Source: Hemibagrus wyckioides (lineage: Eukaryota; Chordata; Actinopteri; Siluriformes; Bagridae). From it: a stretch of DNA of 64,000 nt. Shown here one piece after another: positions 1-12,700 of the stretch (position 1 is its first letter; each line of letters opens with the position of its first letter). The notes below the pieces were generated by a model. The model saw only the letters and a program-made list of their open reading frames with translations. It was not told where the DNA came from and did not search any database. The stretch lies in contig NC_080720.1 of the NCBI RefSeq assembly GCF_019097595.1, forward strand, positions 21,631,352-21,695,351, in the 5' to 3' direction. A program made the position numbers and the translations under genes.

Positions 1-311
1 AGGTTTAAGCTGTCAGATAGTGAACTGAGATCTGCTGCATTCATGTCATCTAAGAAGAGACAAAGACTTCAGTTTGTTTTGTTTGACACAACGAATCAAT
101 TATAACACAGTAATTAGCACTGACTTCAGCCACATAAAAGAACTATAAAGACATTTTTTTTGTAAAACTGAAATAAACAATTAGAGCAGCCATATCAATT
201 AATCCTATATTATCAATACACAATAAACCACTATAAATAAGGTCACCCATGTAACTTGTTCTTTTTTCCTCCCTTTAAAAGAAAAAGAGAGAGAGAAAAA
301 AAAGCATGTAC
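1..311 (-). other. intron 17 of frmd4b (partial)
   Basis: No coding similarity is visible between the donor at 311 and the window edge. The sequence is AT-rich, with a purine run near 285-305. Confidence 0.7.
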
Positions 312-537
312 CAATAATCAGAGAGGCCCTCTGCGTAGGTTTCTTGCCCGTCTTCACTCTATAGTCATTAATTTCATTCTCAATCTGTTGAAGTGTCTTC
401 ATAGCATCTTCAAAGTTTCTCCTTCGTTTCTTCTTCACAGTTTTGCAGAGTTCGGTTTCATTGGCAAGCTTCTTTGCAGCTTCTACAATCTTCTGCTGTA
501 GAGCAAACCGGCTTTCTAAGTTCCTTACGTGAGGGTC
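312..537 (-). CDS. frmd4b: frmd4b exon 17 (CUPID, last exon in window)
   Basis: Acceptor CTCCTTGCAG, donor GTACAT, 226 nt, phase 0 to 1. It encodes [29 protein letters not shown] and ...[12 protein letters not shown]. The last codon is split with a downstream exon that is not in the window, so the protein does not end here. Confidence 0.95.
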
Positions 538-3500
538 CTGCAAGGAGAGGAAATACAGCAGCACTTAATTAAAAAAAATAAATAATGGATAATCTTAGTT
601 GAGGGCACTTTATTACTGACCCGAAAAGCAGATAAAAGACAAAAGTGACGTACTGCATTGTAAGGGAAAAGATCGTCCAGCTTGAAAGCAGTTCCTACAC
701 GTCTTCTAACAGTAGGAGGTTTCTCTCCTGATGCTAAAGGATATTCTTCTGGCAATTTGCCTGTCAGTTCCTGGAGAAAGAGAGATATCTTTTAATGTAA
801 TGTAGTCTAAAACATTAATCGTCTACAGTGATTTTAGGTTGAAAGAAAACACTAACTGCTTCTCTGAGGCAGATCTTCTTAAGCTCACTCAATTTCTTAT
901 TCAGAAGTTCCTGAAGGCTATTCGCTTTCTGCTTCAGCTCGGCAATCTTCTCTTTCTTCAGCTCCTCGTTTACCTCTGAATCTGCAGAACCTGAACACAA
1001 AAACAAGCTCAGCGTTAAATACAAATATAGTATATACATATGAAAGTGATGTCAAACTGGGAGTGAGTCCAGTCCAGCTTCGGCTGTCTACATCTAATAA
1101 ACCAATACGAGGGGCTCAAAGGCTTTAATAAAATAGAACAGTGATTGTTTATTAGATTTATTACCTGCAGATGCCAAACTTCCATTGCTGGCCATGATGA
1201 GCTGGTCTTTGCTCTCTCCGCTCACCAGCTTGCTGACTCTGGAGGCTCCATTATCTGTAAGATCCATGGCAATGTCTCCCAGATTCTTAGATGTGCTTGT
1301 TTTAGACTGTATAAAAAAAAAAAGTATGAAAATGTCAGCGAAGAGGCTAGAAAGATCAGCGGCTCAACTCGAGACAATTGGCGGCAAGAAAATGCTCCAC
1401 CTCTGTACTGCTAAATACGTATAAGATTCAGGTTGCAATGAATCAATAATAATACAAGTAAATGACAAACATTGAAAACATGTGAGCCTTGTCTATCAAC
1501 ATTATACCAGAAATGTGTAAAACCTGAAGCAAACTTCTAATGTAAGTTAAGTGTACTGTAATAACATGCACTGCTCCATGAGCTCCAAATCAGAATAGAG
1601 AAAGTCTGATGTAGCTGAATGCTGAAAGACTCACTTTGCTCTGTTTGCAGTCCAGGTAGAACTGGTGCTGGCTGATGGCCATCGCCCAGATGGTTTTGAT
1701 CAGTGAGTGGCTGGCATACCACGTGTGGATCGTCTGTCCAGACTGGCCAAAAGTGGATTTGGATGATGCTCTCCTGGAGATTAATGTATACACATATTTA
1801 AAAAGTGGCATCATGACAACTAATGGCCATAATCAAGCTCTAGAAAAGAGAAAAGCCTGCTAGGAAAAGTGTGTTTACACATCAACTCAAGCCCCCCATT
1901 ACAAATAAAATAGTTCAATATGGACAGCAGCCCTGACCTTGATGCTAGGAAGATATATAAATGAGCCCATAAAATGCTATAACTACACTTTCTCTTCTCA
2001 GCAGCTGCTCTGTGGTCATCGTACAGCTTTAACAGCCAGGCAGCTACCATCATGAGCCAAGCATCAGTGACTATCAGTTATGACTTATGTTGCCAGGAGC
2101 AGCATTTTACAATCCGGAAGCAGCGTAGCACACAGCTAAAATGTTTCAACTCCTGTGAACTGCAGAAACAGACTTTCAAGAGCATTGAAATGATTTGAAT
2201 AGTGCAGCGTGTGTGAGGATGTACTCAGATGTGTAACTCTTCTCTGGTTTTCACCTGGGAGGGTCGTTGACCTCAACTGCAAATTTCTTCTCACGGAAAT
2301 ACAAGTTCTCTAACTTCTTCCAGTGAAAGACCTAAAAAAAAAAATAAAAAAAAAAGAGATGGCAATAGTAAATGCTTTGGGGAAAATCGGCAGATAAACA
2401 GAAGTGAACATAAGGGTGTTTTGACACACAACGGACAGAACACAAATATTTATATCCATTTTATTGCACAAACCCATGGGCTGTAAATTATGTCAAGACA
2501 TTTGTGTTTAAAATACTATTACTTTTTTTTTTCTTAGAAATAGCGAAAACAAAGAGCACTAGGTGTTATATAAGTTCATTTAGCTGGAAACGGATGACAA
2601 AAAGCATCTGCTACATGGTCAGTTTAGCACCAATGCCCCTTTAATGAAACTACAGAAGATGAGCTACAGTCAAAGCCACAGCTTTTATTTTCAAATCTGC
2701 CCTAAAGGAAGAGAGCTCAAAATGAGGCTATGGATATGTTCACTGTAAAACATCTGCTACCGACAGGCAACGCAGGCTGGAAAAGTATTCCTAGGAACTC
2801 ATCGCCGGCTCGGTCACACTCCAAACAGCTATAGAAAAATATCGGTTCAGCGCGTGTAATCACGATTACAGATTACCTAGAAAACTAGCGGAAATACTAG
2901 CGGACAATCCCACAACCAGGAAACACACTCCACAGCTTTCGAACACATGCACAAAACGAAGGACGATGAATGAACTGTATACAGCTGAAACGGAATATAA
3001 TCTGGGAACCTGTTTGACTATGCTTAAAGGGCTTGTCACCCTTTTCTCATACAAGCTTTTGAGAAACCGGATAGTGAAGACAACTCAATTGATTCAGGTA
3101 GGGTTTCCAAAAAGAAAAATCTCAAATACACCTGGCAGAATACCTTTTTTTTTTTAAGAATCACTGTGCTGTGACTTACATAGATCCAAGGGGAGCTCTT
3201 ATCGGTGAGGTGAAGAATGCTGTATAAAGTCCCTTTAAAGTCGAACAGGTTCTGTGAAGTCCTACGCTCAAGTTTCCCACAAGCTTGTGGCTTCCTTGAA
3301 CAATACTCTCTTGTCTTTGCTCCGAGAAAGCAAAAGGTGTTGCAAGAGTTTCAGCTCAACATGTCCCTCCCATACACTCCTCCTCTGTGTGACATCACGA
3401 AAAAATCTCACATAGAAACCTAGCCCATCTACGGCAGGTTGACAACTCTGAGTGGAATACACTTTTCTGCCCCTCCCTTTCTTCTTCTGACTAAGCCTAT

Positions 3501-6500
3501 ACTCATTCTCTCAGCCTATCTACTGCCCCCCCCCTGTACTTTTGGCTGTGCCTCCTTCCTCAAACCAGATTTACAGGTTATACACTGATAGACAACAGCT
3601 TCTACCCTTTACTGCTTATAGTCTCACTTGGGCAACAAATTTGATTCTGATTCTGCCCGTTTCCTAGCACACAGCAGATTTAGCACGCTCTTCTGTAGCC
3701 ACTCATTAAATTTTATGCTTCGTTTCCTGGTGTTTGGTGTGTGATTTTTTTTTTTCCTTGCATGCACCACCTACAACAGATCCTGTGCAGCAACTCCTCA
3801 ACACTCCCGAGGCTTCCCAGGGCAAATATGCATGGAATCTACTACTTAAATGTAATCATTAATCGCTGGCCATGGCACTCTTAACCTCTTAATGAAAACA
3901 TGACGGCCCCTGCTCATGCTGACAACAGAAAATGTTTCACTCTCCTTATCAGAAGCCTCAGAAAACCTCTCTACTTGATGCCCCAATATACAGAGAGAAC
4001 GTATAGACACTACAGACAGATCGAGGTGGAAGCAGTGTGTGCGCTTTCTCACACACACAAAAATCAAAACCTGGAAAAAGAAACTTCTTACAAAACTCCA
4101 TTCCATTAGAGCTGGAATTAAGTGTTGTTGAAACAGCAAAAGGAAGAGGAAGCAAAAAAAAAAAAAAAACATTGTGATGTGATGCTTCTGTGGAATCTAA
4201 AGAGATAATTTCCGCATTAGCTGTAGCTCAGTCGAAAGAGTCGGAAATTCTGCTGTTTAATTAAAAGTGCACTGTTACTTTTGACTCCAGACCACTTCTC
4301 ACCACCTCTTAGCATTCTAAGGTTTATCCAATTAGATGTCTCTGTCAAGCAACTTGGATATATTTACCAGTAATTCAGATATAATTCAATTATAGAACAA
4401 CTTTATTCTATTAAGGATTTGTGTTGAGAAAATCCTACATCTACACTACAGGGAGAGGTACAAAGCTTTTTACCACATACAAACTGTTTAGATTACAGCC
4501 CCAAATTAACAAGGCTACTTGAATTTCAAAAGGCGGGTTATATCCAGACGAGTCTGGAGGTGTGAACGAGCGAGTGGAGGTGCATTACTAGTGCAACCAT
4601 CCTCACATGTTTCTGGAATAAACTTTGCTGGCTGAGAAAGTACTTCAGTCTACCTTGTGAAAACAGAGCATTGGTACACTGTGTTTATGAAGCAAACATC
4701 ACATGAAGATTCAGATCACGTGAAGGCGGGCTACAACCTCGACCCGTCGTCACTACCCGATCTCAGCTTACATTAGTCTAACAATGTGTGTGTGTTTGTC
4801 AAAATATTATCCTGGTTTACTGGATAAATAAAAGGTCCCTAAAACCCCTCTCTGACAGGAAAACACACTGCTGTAGGGTTGAGAATTATTAAGAGTTGAA
4901 CTGAACCATTTCGTAGCAAGCTCTAACATGAAAAATTTCATTTGAAGCCAGGTAAAAATAATGTTTAGATCACATTTTATCAGATCTAGTGCTAAAAAAT
5001 TTAATTTTAAAATAAACGAAAACACACACGAGAAACACTTCCACAAATTAACCAAGATCGACAGCAAAGACGACACAAGAAAATGTGTCACGGATAACAC
5101 CACACCTTATTCCTCCAAAAATATTTGATTAAGAAACTATCAGCCACTTGGAATGTTGATCACGAGCATTAAGCATCCGTATGTGTGTCCTAAAAGTCTC
5201 CATACATACTGGAAATGAACACTTTGTAGCTAAATGTCTTTAAAGGGAAGCTAAAATGTCTAAACACCTTTAAAAGAAACCTCTAACAAAAGAAGGGTAC
5301 TGCTGTTCCAGTAAAAGATACAGCACAAAGATAATCTAAAGGAACGCATTCAAAGTGCAATTACATGAATAACACCAGATGTGTTCATCGTGAGAACGAG
5401 AGACGACTCCTTGTGTGTGTGTGTACAAAAAAATGACAATCATGTAGAGGATGTTTCACACAAAGTTTTGCTAAGAAATGAAGTTTCTTTTATGTATGGA
5501 GAGGCACCCTGTACAGTAAACATCAACATCCAATAGATGTTTACTCATCAAGAGATTTACAATTTATCTAATTATTATGAAGATTATGGTTTCAGGTAGT
5601 TACTACAACAGGAGTTTGTTTATTGGGCCCTAAGCCAGGAAGGGACACACCCATACACCCTCAGCAATAAGCCGAGAGCAGTAACTTAGTCACTTACTTG
5701 TTTTAAAAAACATATACATCTTTTAATGCTAAATAGGAAATGGCTTAATGTCAAGGTTAGACAAAAAAAACAAAAAATACTTTGAGGACAGAAAAAGACT
5801 GTACAATAGCTGCACACATCAAGAAATTCTGATGAATATGCAAAGTGGCTTGTAACCCTGTAGGCGCCTACACATTCCCCTGATAAACAGATGTACTAGT
5901 AAGAAAGGCCGACATTTGTACACTGGAACAAGATTGGCTCTCGTTTGTTTTTAATTAAATTTGCATCTGGGAAATGTAATTAAATCTTAGAAACATGTAC
6001 CATGGGTCATAGTGCAATGTCTCCTCCTCTGCTCATTACTGTATAAACTGAGCTTCTCTGTGTCACTGAACTGGTGTAATCATTCTCCAATATTAGCCGA
6101 TCCAAAAAAAAAATGTAAGCATTTTAAAACCTTGGTAAAGAGGTGATGGTTAATGATTTATTACGCCTTTATGAAGAAGAGCTCGACTCTCCGGTGTGAG
6201 GGAGGACTTTCTAAAAAATAAATTATATACATGATACAGGGTTTGTAAAGTTAGACATATTTAGACGTACAGCTTAATGACATGTCTGACATAATGTGCG
6301 AGAAAACAGTCTGAGACACACACACAAAGTAAATTGTGTGTGTCTAAACATGGTGACGGTGTCTGCAAGCAATATTTTTACTATGGTTTTTAATTTCTCT
6401 CATGCAGTTAAAATGCCACACCAGCTCTAACAGTCAACGTAGATAAAACTTTCAGTGACCGAACTGATTTAATTGGGAAATGCCGACAGTCAGATAATCA

Positions 6501-9500
6501 TAGAGTTCTGTTCGATTTTATCAGACATTATTGCCCTTACCCAACAAAACATCACCATGTTTATTTATAAAGTGAAAACACAAAGAATCTGGTTCAAAGG
6601 GATTAAAAAGGTCTAGGAGTGTCAAATCGAACACTTTACAACTTAATGTTAATTGTGATGATTAGAAAGAGCTTAAATATGCAGGGGTTTCTTCTTAATG
6701 GTACATTCCTGCTCAACACTGAGCCACATCAAGAGAGAAAATGTCAGGAAGAATTTTACTGAAATGTGATTTTCTTTAACTGTTTACTGTGTATTATTTT
6801 TTAAAGAGTTACTTAAAAAGTTCACCATACAGCTTAGTTTTTCATAAATACTACAGTACCTTAGTAATACTCTACACCTCCCCTGCCCTCCTTAAAACTG
6901 AAATGATGGACATGCTCCTTTTTTTAGTCCACCGTGTCTTTTTTTTTTTTTTTTAATGGCTCTGGAAGAATTCAGAAAAACCATGTCTGAATTTATTAGT
7001 TATTACCAAGAAGAAATAATTTGGTTCACTCACAAACACACTAAAGCTAAGATTTACTGTAGCAGTAAGAGAAAAGAATTCGTTCTGCAGTGGCAGCATT
7101 CACATGCCAGGATTTTACAGTGCAGGAAAAACGCTTTTTAAAAGCTTTTTAATCCGACGACCCCCAATAGATTGTTCACGTGAGACAGGCCCAACTGCGA
7201 GGCCCACCCTCTCCTCTCTCTCAGCCCCCCTGCCAGACTAATTGTGTTTTATTGCTTGATCAATTGTTTGGACTGAGTGAAGAGCACAAAGACTGGGGTG
7301 GATTTGCATAATGAGAGCAGTCTGCTGGTAGTGGGCTGGGAAGATACAAAGGCAGCCAGTGTTGACAGCAAGCACAATCAATACTGGCAGGAAGATGGGG
7401 TGCACTTTGACAACCGGGTGAGGGGGTACTTTTAAAAAGAATGTACAAAAAAAAAACAAAAAAACAAAAAAAAAAAAAAACCTTGCCCAAAAGCAAGGCA
7501 GAATAGAAGACGGAGGAAAACGAGGGGTGAGCTGCCCCCGCCTTTACATGTCCTTGCTATAACTTTGCCAGAAGAGCTGGTTGGGAAAGAAAATGAGAGT
7601 GAGAAAAGGATGTGCTCCTGGGACATTTCCACTCAACCCCCTATATCCACCTCAGCTTTGCCGGAGGAAAAGTAGGTTGGCGGGGAGGAACCAAATGAGC
7701 TGAGACCCCTTTCAGAAACCCTGTCTCTGGCTGGCATGATGCCAGCTTCAGTCCCCGTTCTGCCTTCAAGCACCATGATTACACCATATCTCTAAAGACT
7801 TGGGCTGTACAGACAGGGAGCTGCCCATTCATGCTGTGCCACCAGACACTCAACCAGCTACACTCGACTAACGAATGCCAGAAATCACACACTGTAATGA
7901 CATGCGCCCTGCAGAAAAATGCAGGACAGCCACCAAATAAAAAAGCACAAGGTTTATATGGAGCATAAATAGAAAGGCAGGAAGCCAAAAACAGTTTAAC
8001 AGAAATTGTGACTAGGAGAGATGAAGCTGCTAATTAACCACATGTTCCTAGCACCAGAGCATGTTATCCGATTGCAGTCTGATTATGCACGAATAAGGTG
8101 TGGTTCTTTTAGCTAGCAGGCAAAATAACAATACAGAACTACAGAAACGCACACTCACAATACACCTTGCTGCTTACATTAACACCGCAAAGTTCACATT
8201 TAAATAGGTCTTTCACTCCTCCCTGTAATTCTCACAAGCCGTGTCTTATGTCCCATACGACTCCACCCAAAATAGGGTTTACTGCATAGCAACCTAGAAG
8301 AGTCCAGTTCAAAATCTGAATAGCTGTTTTGTGTTTTGAGGACAATGTAGAAAGTCATTTAAAACAAAGGTGCCAGATTATTTCCATTACTAAAATGTTG
8401 CAGTACATGCATTTTTATTTCCATGAAGTTTAATGGCAAGAGTTTTGAGATGGAGACAAGTGTAATCTATGCTGCATGTTGGGATACAAAAATTGCATGA
8501 CCTCCTACATTATGAAATAAAAAAAATAAATAAAGTATGTGTTGTAATAAATAAGCTTGTACACTATGTAACTGTCAATCATTCCAGACTCACATGTCAG
8601 TTCACTCATCTGCAATTTAATTTTGGAGAACAAAAGAGAGATGCTCCTTGGCCAACTGTGTAAAGGTTTGCAGGTGTGAAACTAGATGATACAAGTCTAT
8701 TTTAAAATACTATTCTGATATTTATTGCTCATTAGACAGTCACATATACACAAATATCATCTGAAATATTGTGCGAGTATATGACGTGGGAAACGGATAC
8801 GGATTCTGTGTACTCTGAACATTCTCTCACACATTTGCCTTGTTGTGGGCATATCTGTAGTTGGGTGAAACATTAACTTCTGAGGACAGATAAAGCATTA
8901 AAAAGGTGAAAGGGAAAAGGTCACTGTCTCCTCTGCTGTTCACTGTAACCTACCTTCCTGGGTTTCAGCTTGTCTTGTTGGTCATACTGGGCAATGCCTT
9001 TGTAGCTGATTCCCAACCACCACGGAATTCCTTGCTTGTCCTGCGAAAGGGAAATTTGCACAGGTTATAAAAGGAAGTTACTAATTTAAGCTGTATTATC
9101 AAGACAAAAGATCCAATGTGTGTAATATGGCTCGTCAGTTAAACATTTGTTTCATTTGATCTCCTCAGTTGGCTTTACCACGACTTTTCCATGGCATCGA
9201 ATGCTTACAGATATCAGATGATATACTACAATGCTTCTTTGCCAAGTCATAAAAATAGGTTCAATAAAATTCCACAAACCAAATGTTAGCATACCTTCAC
9301 TTCATAATAATGAACACCATATGACGGTAAGGATTCCACTAACAACAGATACCTGAGAATAGAATAAGCATTCATCAGAAACGAAGAAATATTTAGTTTT
9401 TAATACAACAGGTTACTGTTGATCTTATCTGTGCATCATGGAATATAGCCTTAATCTGATCGAAATGACCACAGACTGACACGCCTCTCTAGAGTAAATA

Positions 9501-9661
9501 CGTTATATGTGGTATATCCAATGCACTTGGTGCGTTAGTGAGATATTTTCGGCCACTTACTGTACGATGGCCTTTCCTCGGGTGAGCCCTTTGAGGGTTT
9601 TGTAATGCTCAATTACTCGGCCTTCACTACACAGCAGATATGGGGAGAGGAAAATTGTGTG

Positions 9662-9702
<41 letters not shown>

Positions 9703-12700
9703 GAAAGAAAGACAGACAGAGAGAGAGAGGCATTACAATCTGCACATGCAAAATGAACAGGAATTAAACGCTAGGCTGAACTATGAATATATTATTTGAC
9801 ACAAGTTCAGCACACTCATCCATGAAATGCCATCTGGCCAACTGTCCTGTCAAACATCCACCCTCTGTCTAATATATGCTCGTATTACACACACACACAT
9901 GCGGGCGCACAGACACACACGCACAGACACACACGCTTGCCCTCACAGCTGTTTCTGCACACACATAGCCACACAGGTGTTCAACACACGTCCTCCTATG
10001 AGCCACTATGATCCAGAGGGAAAAACTTCTACATCTAGGAATTACTGTAACCAACCAGGATCAATTGGCTCACAAGTTTACTGCATGCATGGCCTGAGCA
10101 CGTTGGCACACTGCCTTCTGAGTGCACTAAAGAAACTTTCATCATTGGAGCATGCAGGTTTTGCACTTCCAGACTACAATTAAACATGCTGGAAATGGTA
10201 ATTACATGGGCGTTGGGAGTAAAATTTACGGTTGTTTGCTAGTAAACATATAAGCAGAGGTTTCAACTGTTTAATGGTCCTTTAAATGTTGGCAAGTTTC
10301 TTACCAATAGGCCAGGGATGGGTGCTCCTTTAAAACAGCTGTGGGAAACACGGGCAGCTTTTTCAAGTCTGATGTTGCACTTTCATCACTAGGGAGAAAC
10401 AAACAAAAAACAAACAAACATTTTGTATTAACTGGAAAGCAGAAGTGCTCCATATGCCAATTTGATATCGGCTGCTATAGAGTGAACAATAATTCAGAAC
10501 TCATACACAGAAACTGTTGAACTGCTTGGTCAATAAGAAAGTGCCTAATTTCAAACTAAGTTTGTGTGTGAACTGATAAGACAGAAATGTCTAATAAAAC
10601 CTCTTCTGCCAAACACTGGAGACACCGAACAGAAATATTTTCTACAAGGGAGTTTGTTGATGTTTCCAGATCACGTCCCTGTAGTACTTCCAGAGGTCAA
10701 CGGTTTCTGCAACAAGCACACTACTATGGACACTTCCTGTCCTAGATCTCAAACAAACTACAGGCAACTTTTTATACAGTCTTATTTTGAAGCATTATTA
10801 AAAAAAAAAAAAAAAAATGCCAATGTGGTATTAGTACATTATCTTAGGGGACCGAGCTTGTTAGGATGAGCAGGACACTGTCGAGATATTGAGGTGTTCG
10901 TGCAAAAGCAACACCATCTATCCCACGAGTGATGTGCAGAGCAAAGTGCCTTGCAATTAAAACACCATGAAGAGAAGTGCTGCTTGGCAGGGTGCTGTAC
11001 TACTCAACTTACACAAAAGCCATTCAAGCAGATTTAATCAGTACTGAGAGCTAGTGACCCAGCCCACACATTCTCTATCTTCAGGTTTTACATTTTTATA
11101 GTCCATCCAGGTGACCAGATATTTGCGATTGCAGAAGTCAAGCAGACTAGGCAATATTTGAAGGCGCTTGCAGTTTTCCATAGAAATAGGACAAGGTGCA
11201 TCATGTGACGAGTACAGCTGTGGCAGTATGTTGTGGCAAAGCATGAGGAATTTTTTGCCGCAACAATCACAAAAAAAAAAACCAAACAAAACATTTATAT
11301 TCACCCTGCTCATAGGAGCATTTACAAGAAAATGTCTGTAAATGTAGCTAGCTCAGAAAAACGCTTGCATCTTACAAGCGACCTCGAGTACGTGTAAATC
11401 AGGGAATAACAGAAACTCACTAATGTAAACTAATCTTTCTTTACCGAAAGATTGATTAATGAGCAGCAGTGCAAGTGTTTCATTTTTTTTTTAATACATG
11501 AAATACTTCCTTGTTAGCCACACAAGAACACAGCCAACCCTGCTAGCATGAATGAAAGCAGGAACAGGAACAGGAGCTCTTTTGTAAGCGGTTTTATAGC
11601 AAGGCAGCAGTCTTTAACAGTTCGCTGATTCGCATTTAATGTTTGATGGCATTAATTTGGCTGCTGTGCAGGGGGATTTGATCGTGCGGTTACGTTCGGA
11701 GCGGTTCTGCTCTCACCGCAAAGCCCAGTCAGCAATCTGGAATTCATTAGGATGTCTGTACTATCAAACAGTTGACTACAGGAGGCAACGTGTCACAGAG
11801 GAACAGTAATGTGTCAGCTATTTCACTGGAGACCGAGCCACCTCCTGCAGAGAGGGGAGTGAAAACAAAAAGGTCATTTTGATACAACTGCCATGTGTAC
11901 ATGCTGTGTACAGCAGCTCATTAATAATCAGCCAGGAATGTTAAAAGCTCTTGGTTATACACCTGAAAATGATATGAGAGCAAACAGATGAAACTGATTT
12001 CTGTCTGTTAAACAAGGTGGATGATCTGTTAAATACCAGCAGTTAGACTCAATGGAATAAAAGCAAAATATCTGTAATACGATGCAAATTTTCATAGACT
12101 CTCTGCATACATGTTTGAGTCACAATACACAACTATAAAAATTAGTATGGTCGGGAAATATAGTTAATTGCATATTTAACCAATTCAAAACAATTTTGAG
12201 GTCTTCCAAGTATTTTCAATGGAATCTAACGACTTGTAACATTTAGCTAAAACACATGTGGCTTGATTAAAAGCTCAACCATCATGCAAAACTAACCTTT
12301 TTTTTTTTTTGATGCACTTAAACAGAACACGAGCCTTGGTGAAACAAACGTCAATGCTCAGTGAATGACTGAATGTTCTTTCAGTGAATCTCTCTTCATC
12401 AGCGGTAAGGTCCACCCAGTTCCCCCGCTCCCAGGTGTAGGTGGGGTAAAGAGGATATTTTTAAATCCACACCAACACATTTTTTGTTAAATGCTACATT
12501 ACAGAAATGATCAGCACATTCCTCATCAGCACTGGTCACACACAATGTAGTGTACGGAATGCTTCACATCAAACCAGGATATTACTGACTTCCCTTTAAA
12601 GAGTTCAGAGGAGTTTCTCCAGCAAATGTTGCCTAGAATTATGTGCCATTACGATGTTTTTTTTTTTAAGCGATAAGATGTTCAACAGTGGTTCTTTATG

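Noticed and set aside
1145..1424. Plus-strand frames of 79-89 codons at 1145-1424
   Set aside because: Shadow of frmd4b exon 14 on the opposite strand.
1773..2255. Apparent one-residue deletion after NDPPRR at the exon 12/13 junction relative to human
   Set aside because: An extra Pro before RR compensates; total length from VEV to TFG equals human FRMD4B.
3846..4172. 108-codon minus open frame
   Set aside because: Begins in a poly(T)-derived Phe run, has no similarity, and lies inside a frmd4b intron.
4219..4260. tRNA-like stretch 'gctgtagctcagtcgaaaga'
   Set aside because: Box A-like only; no box B, anticodon arm or acceptor pairing follows.
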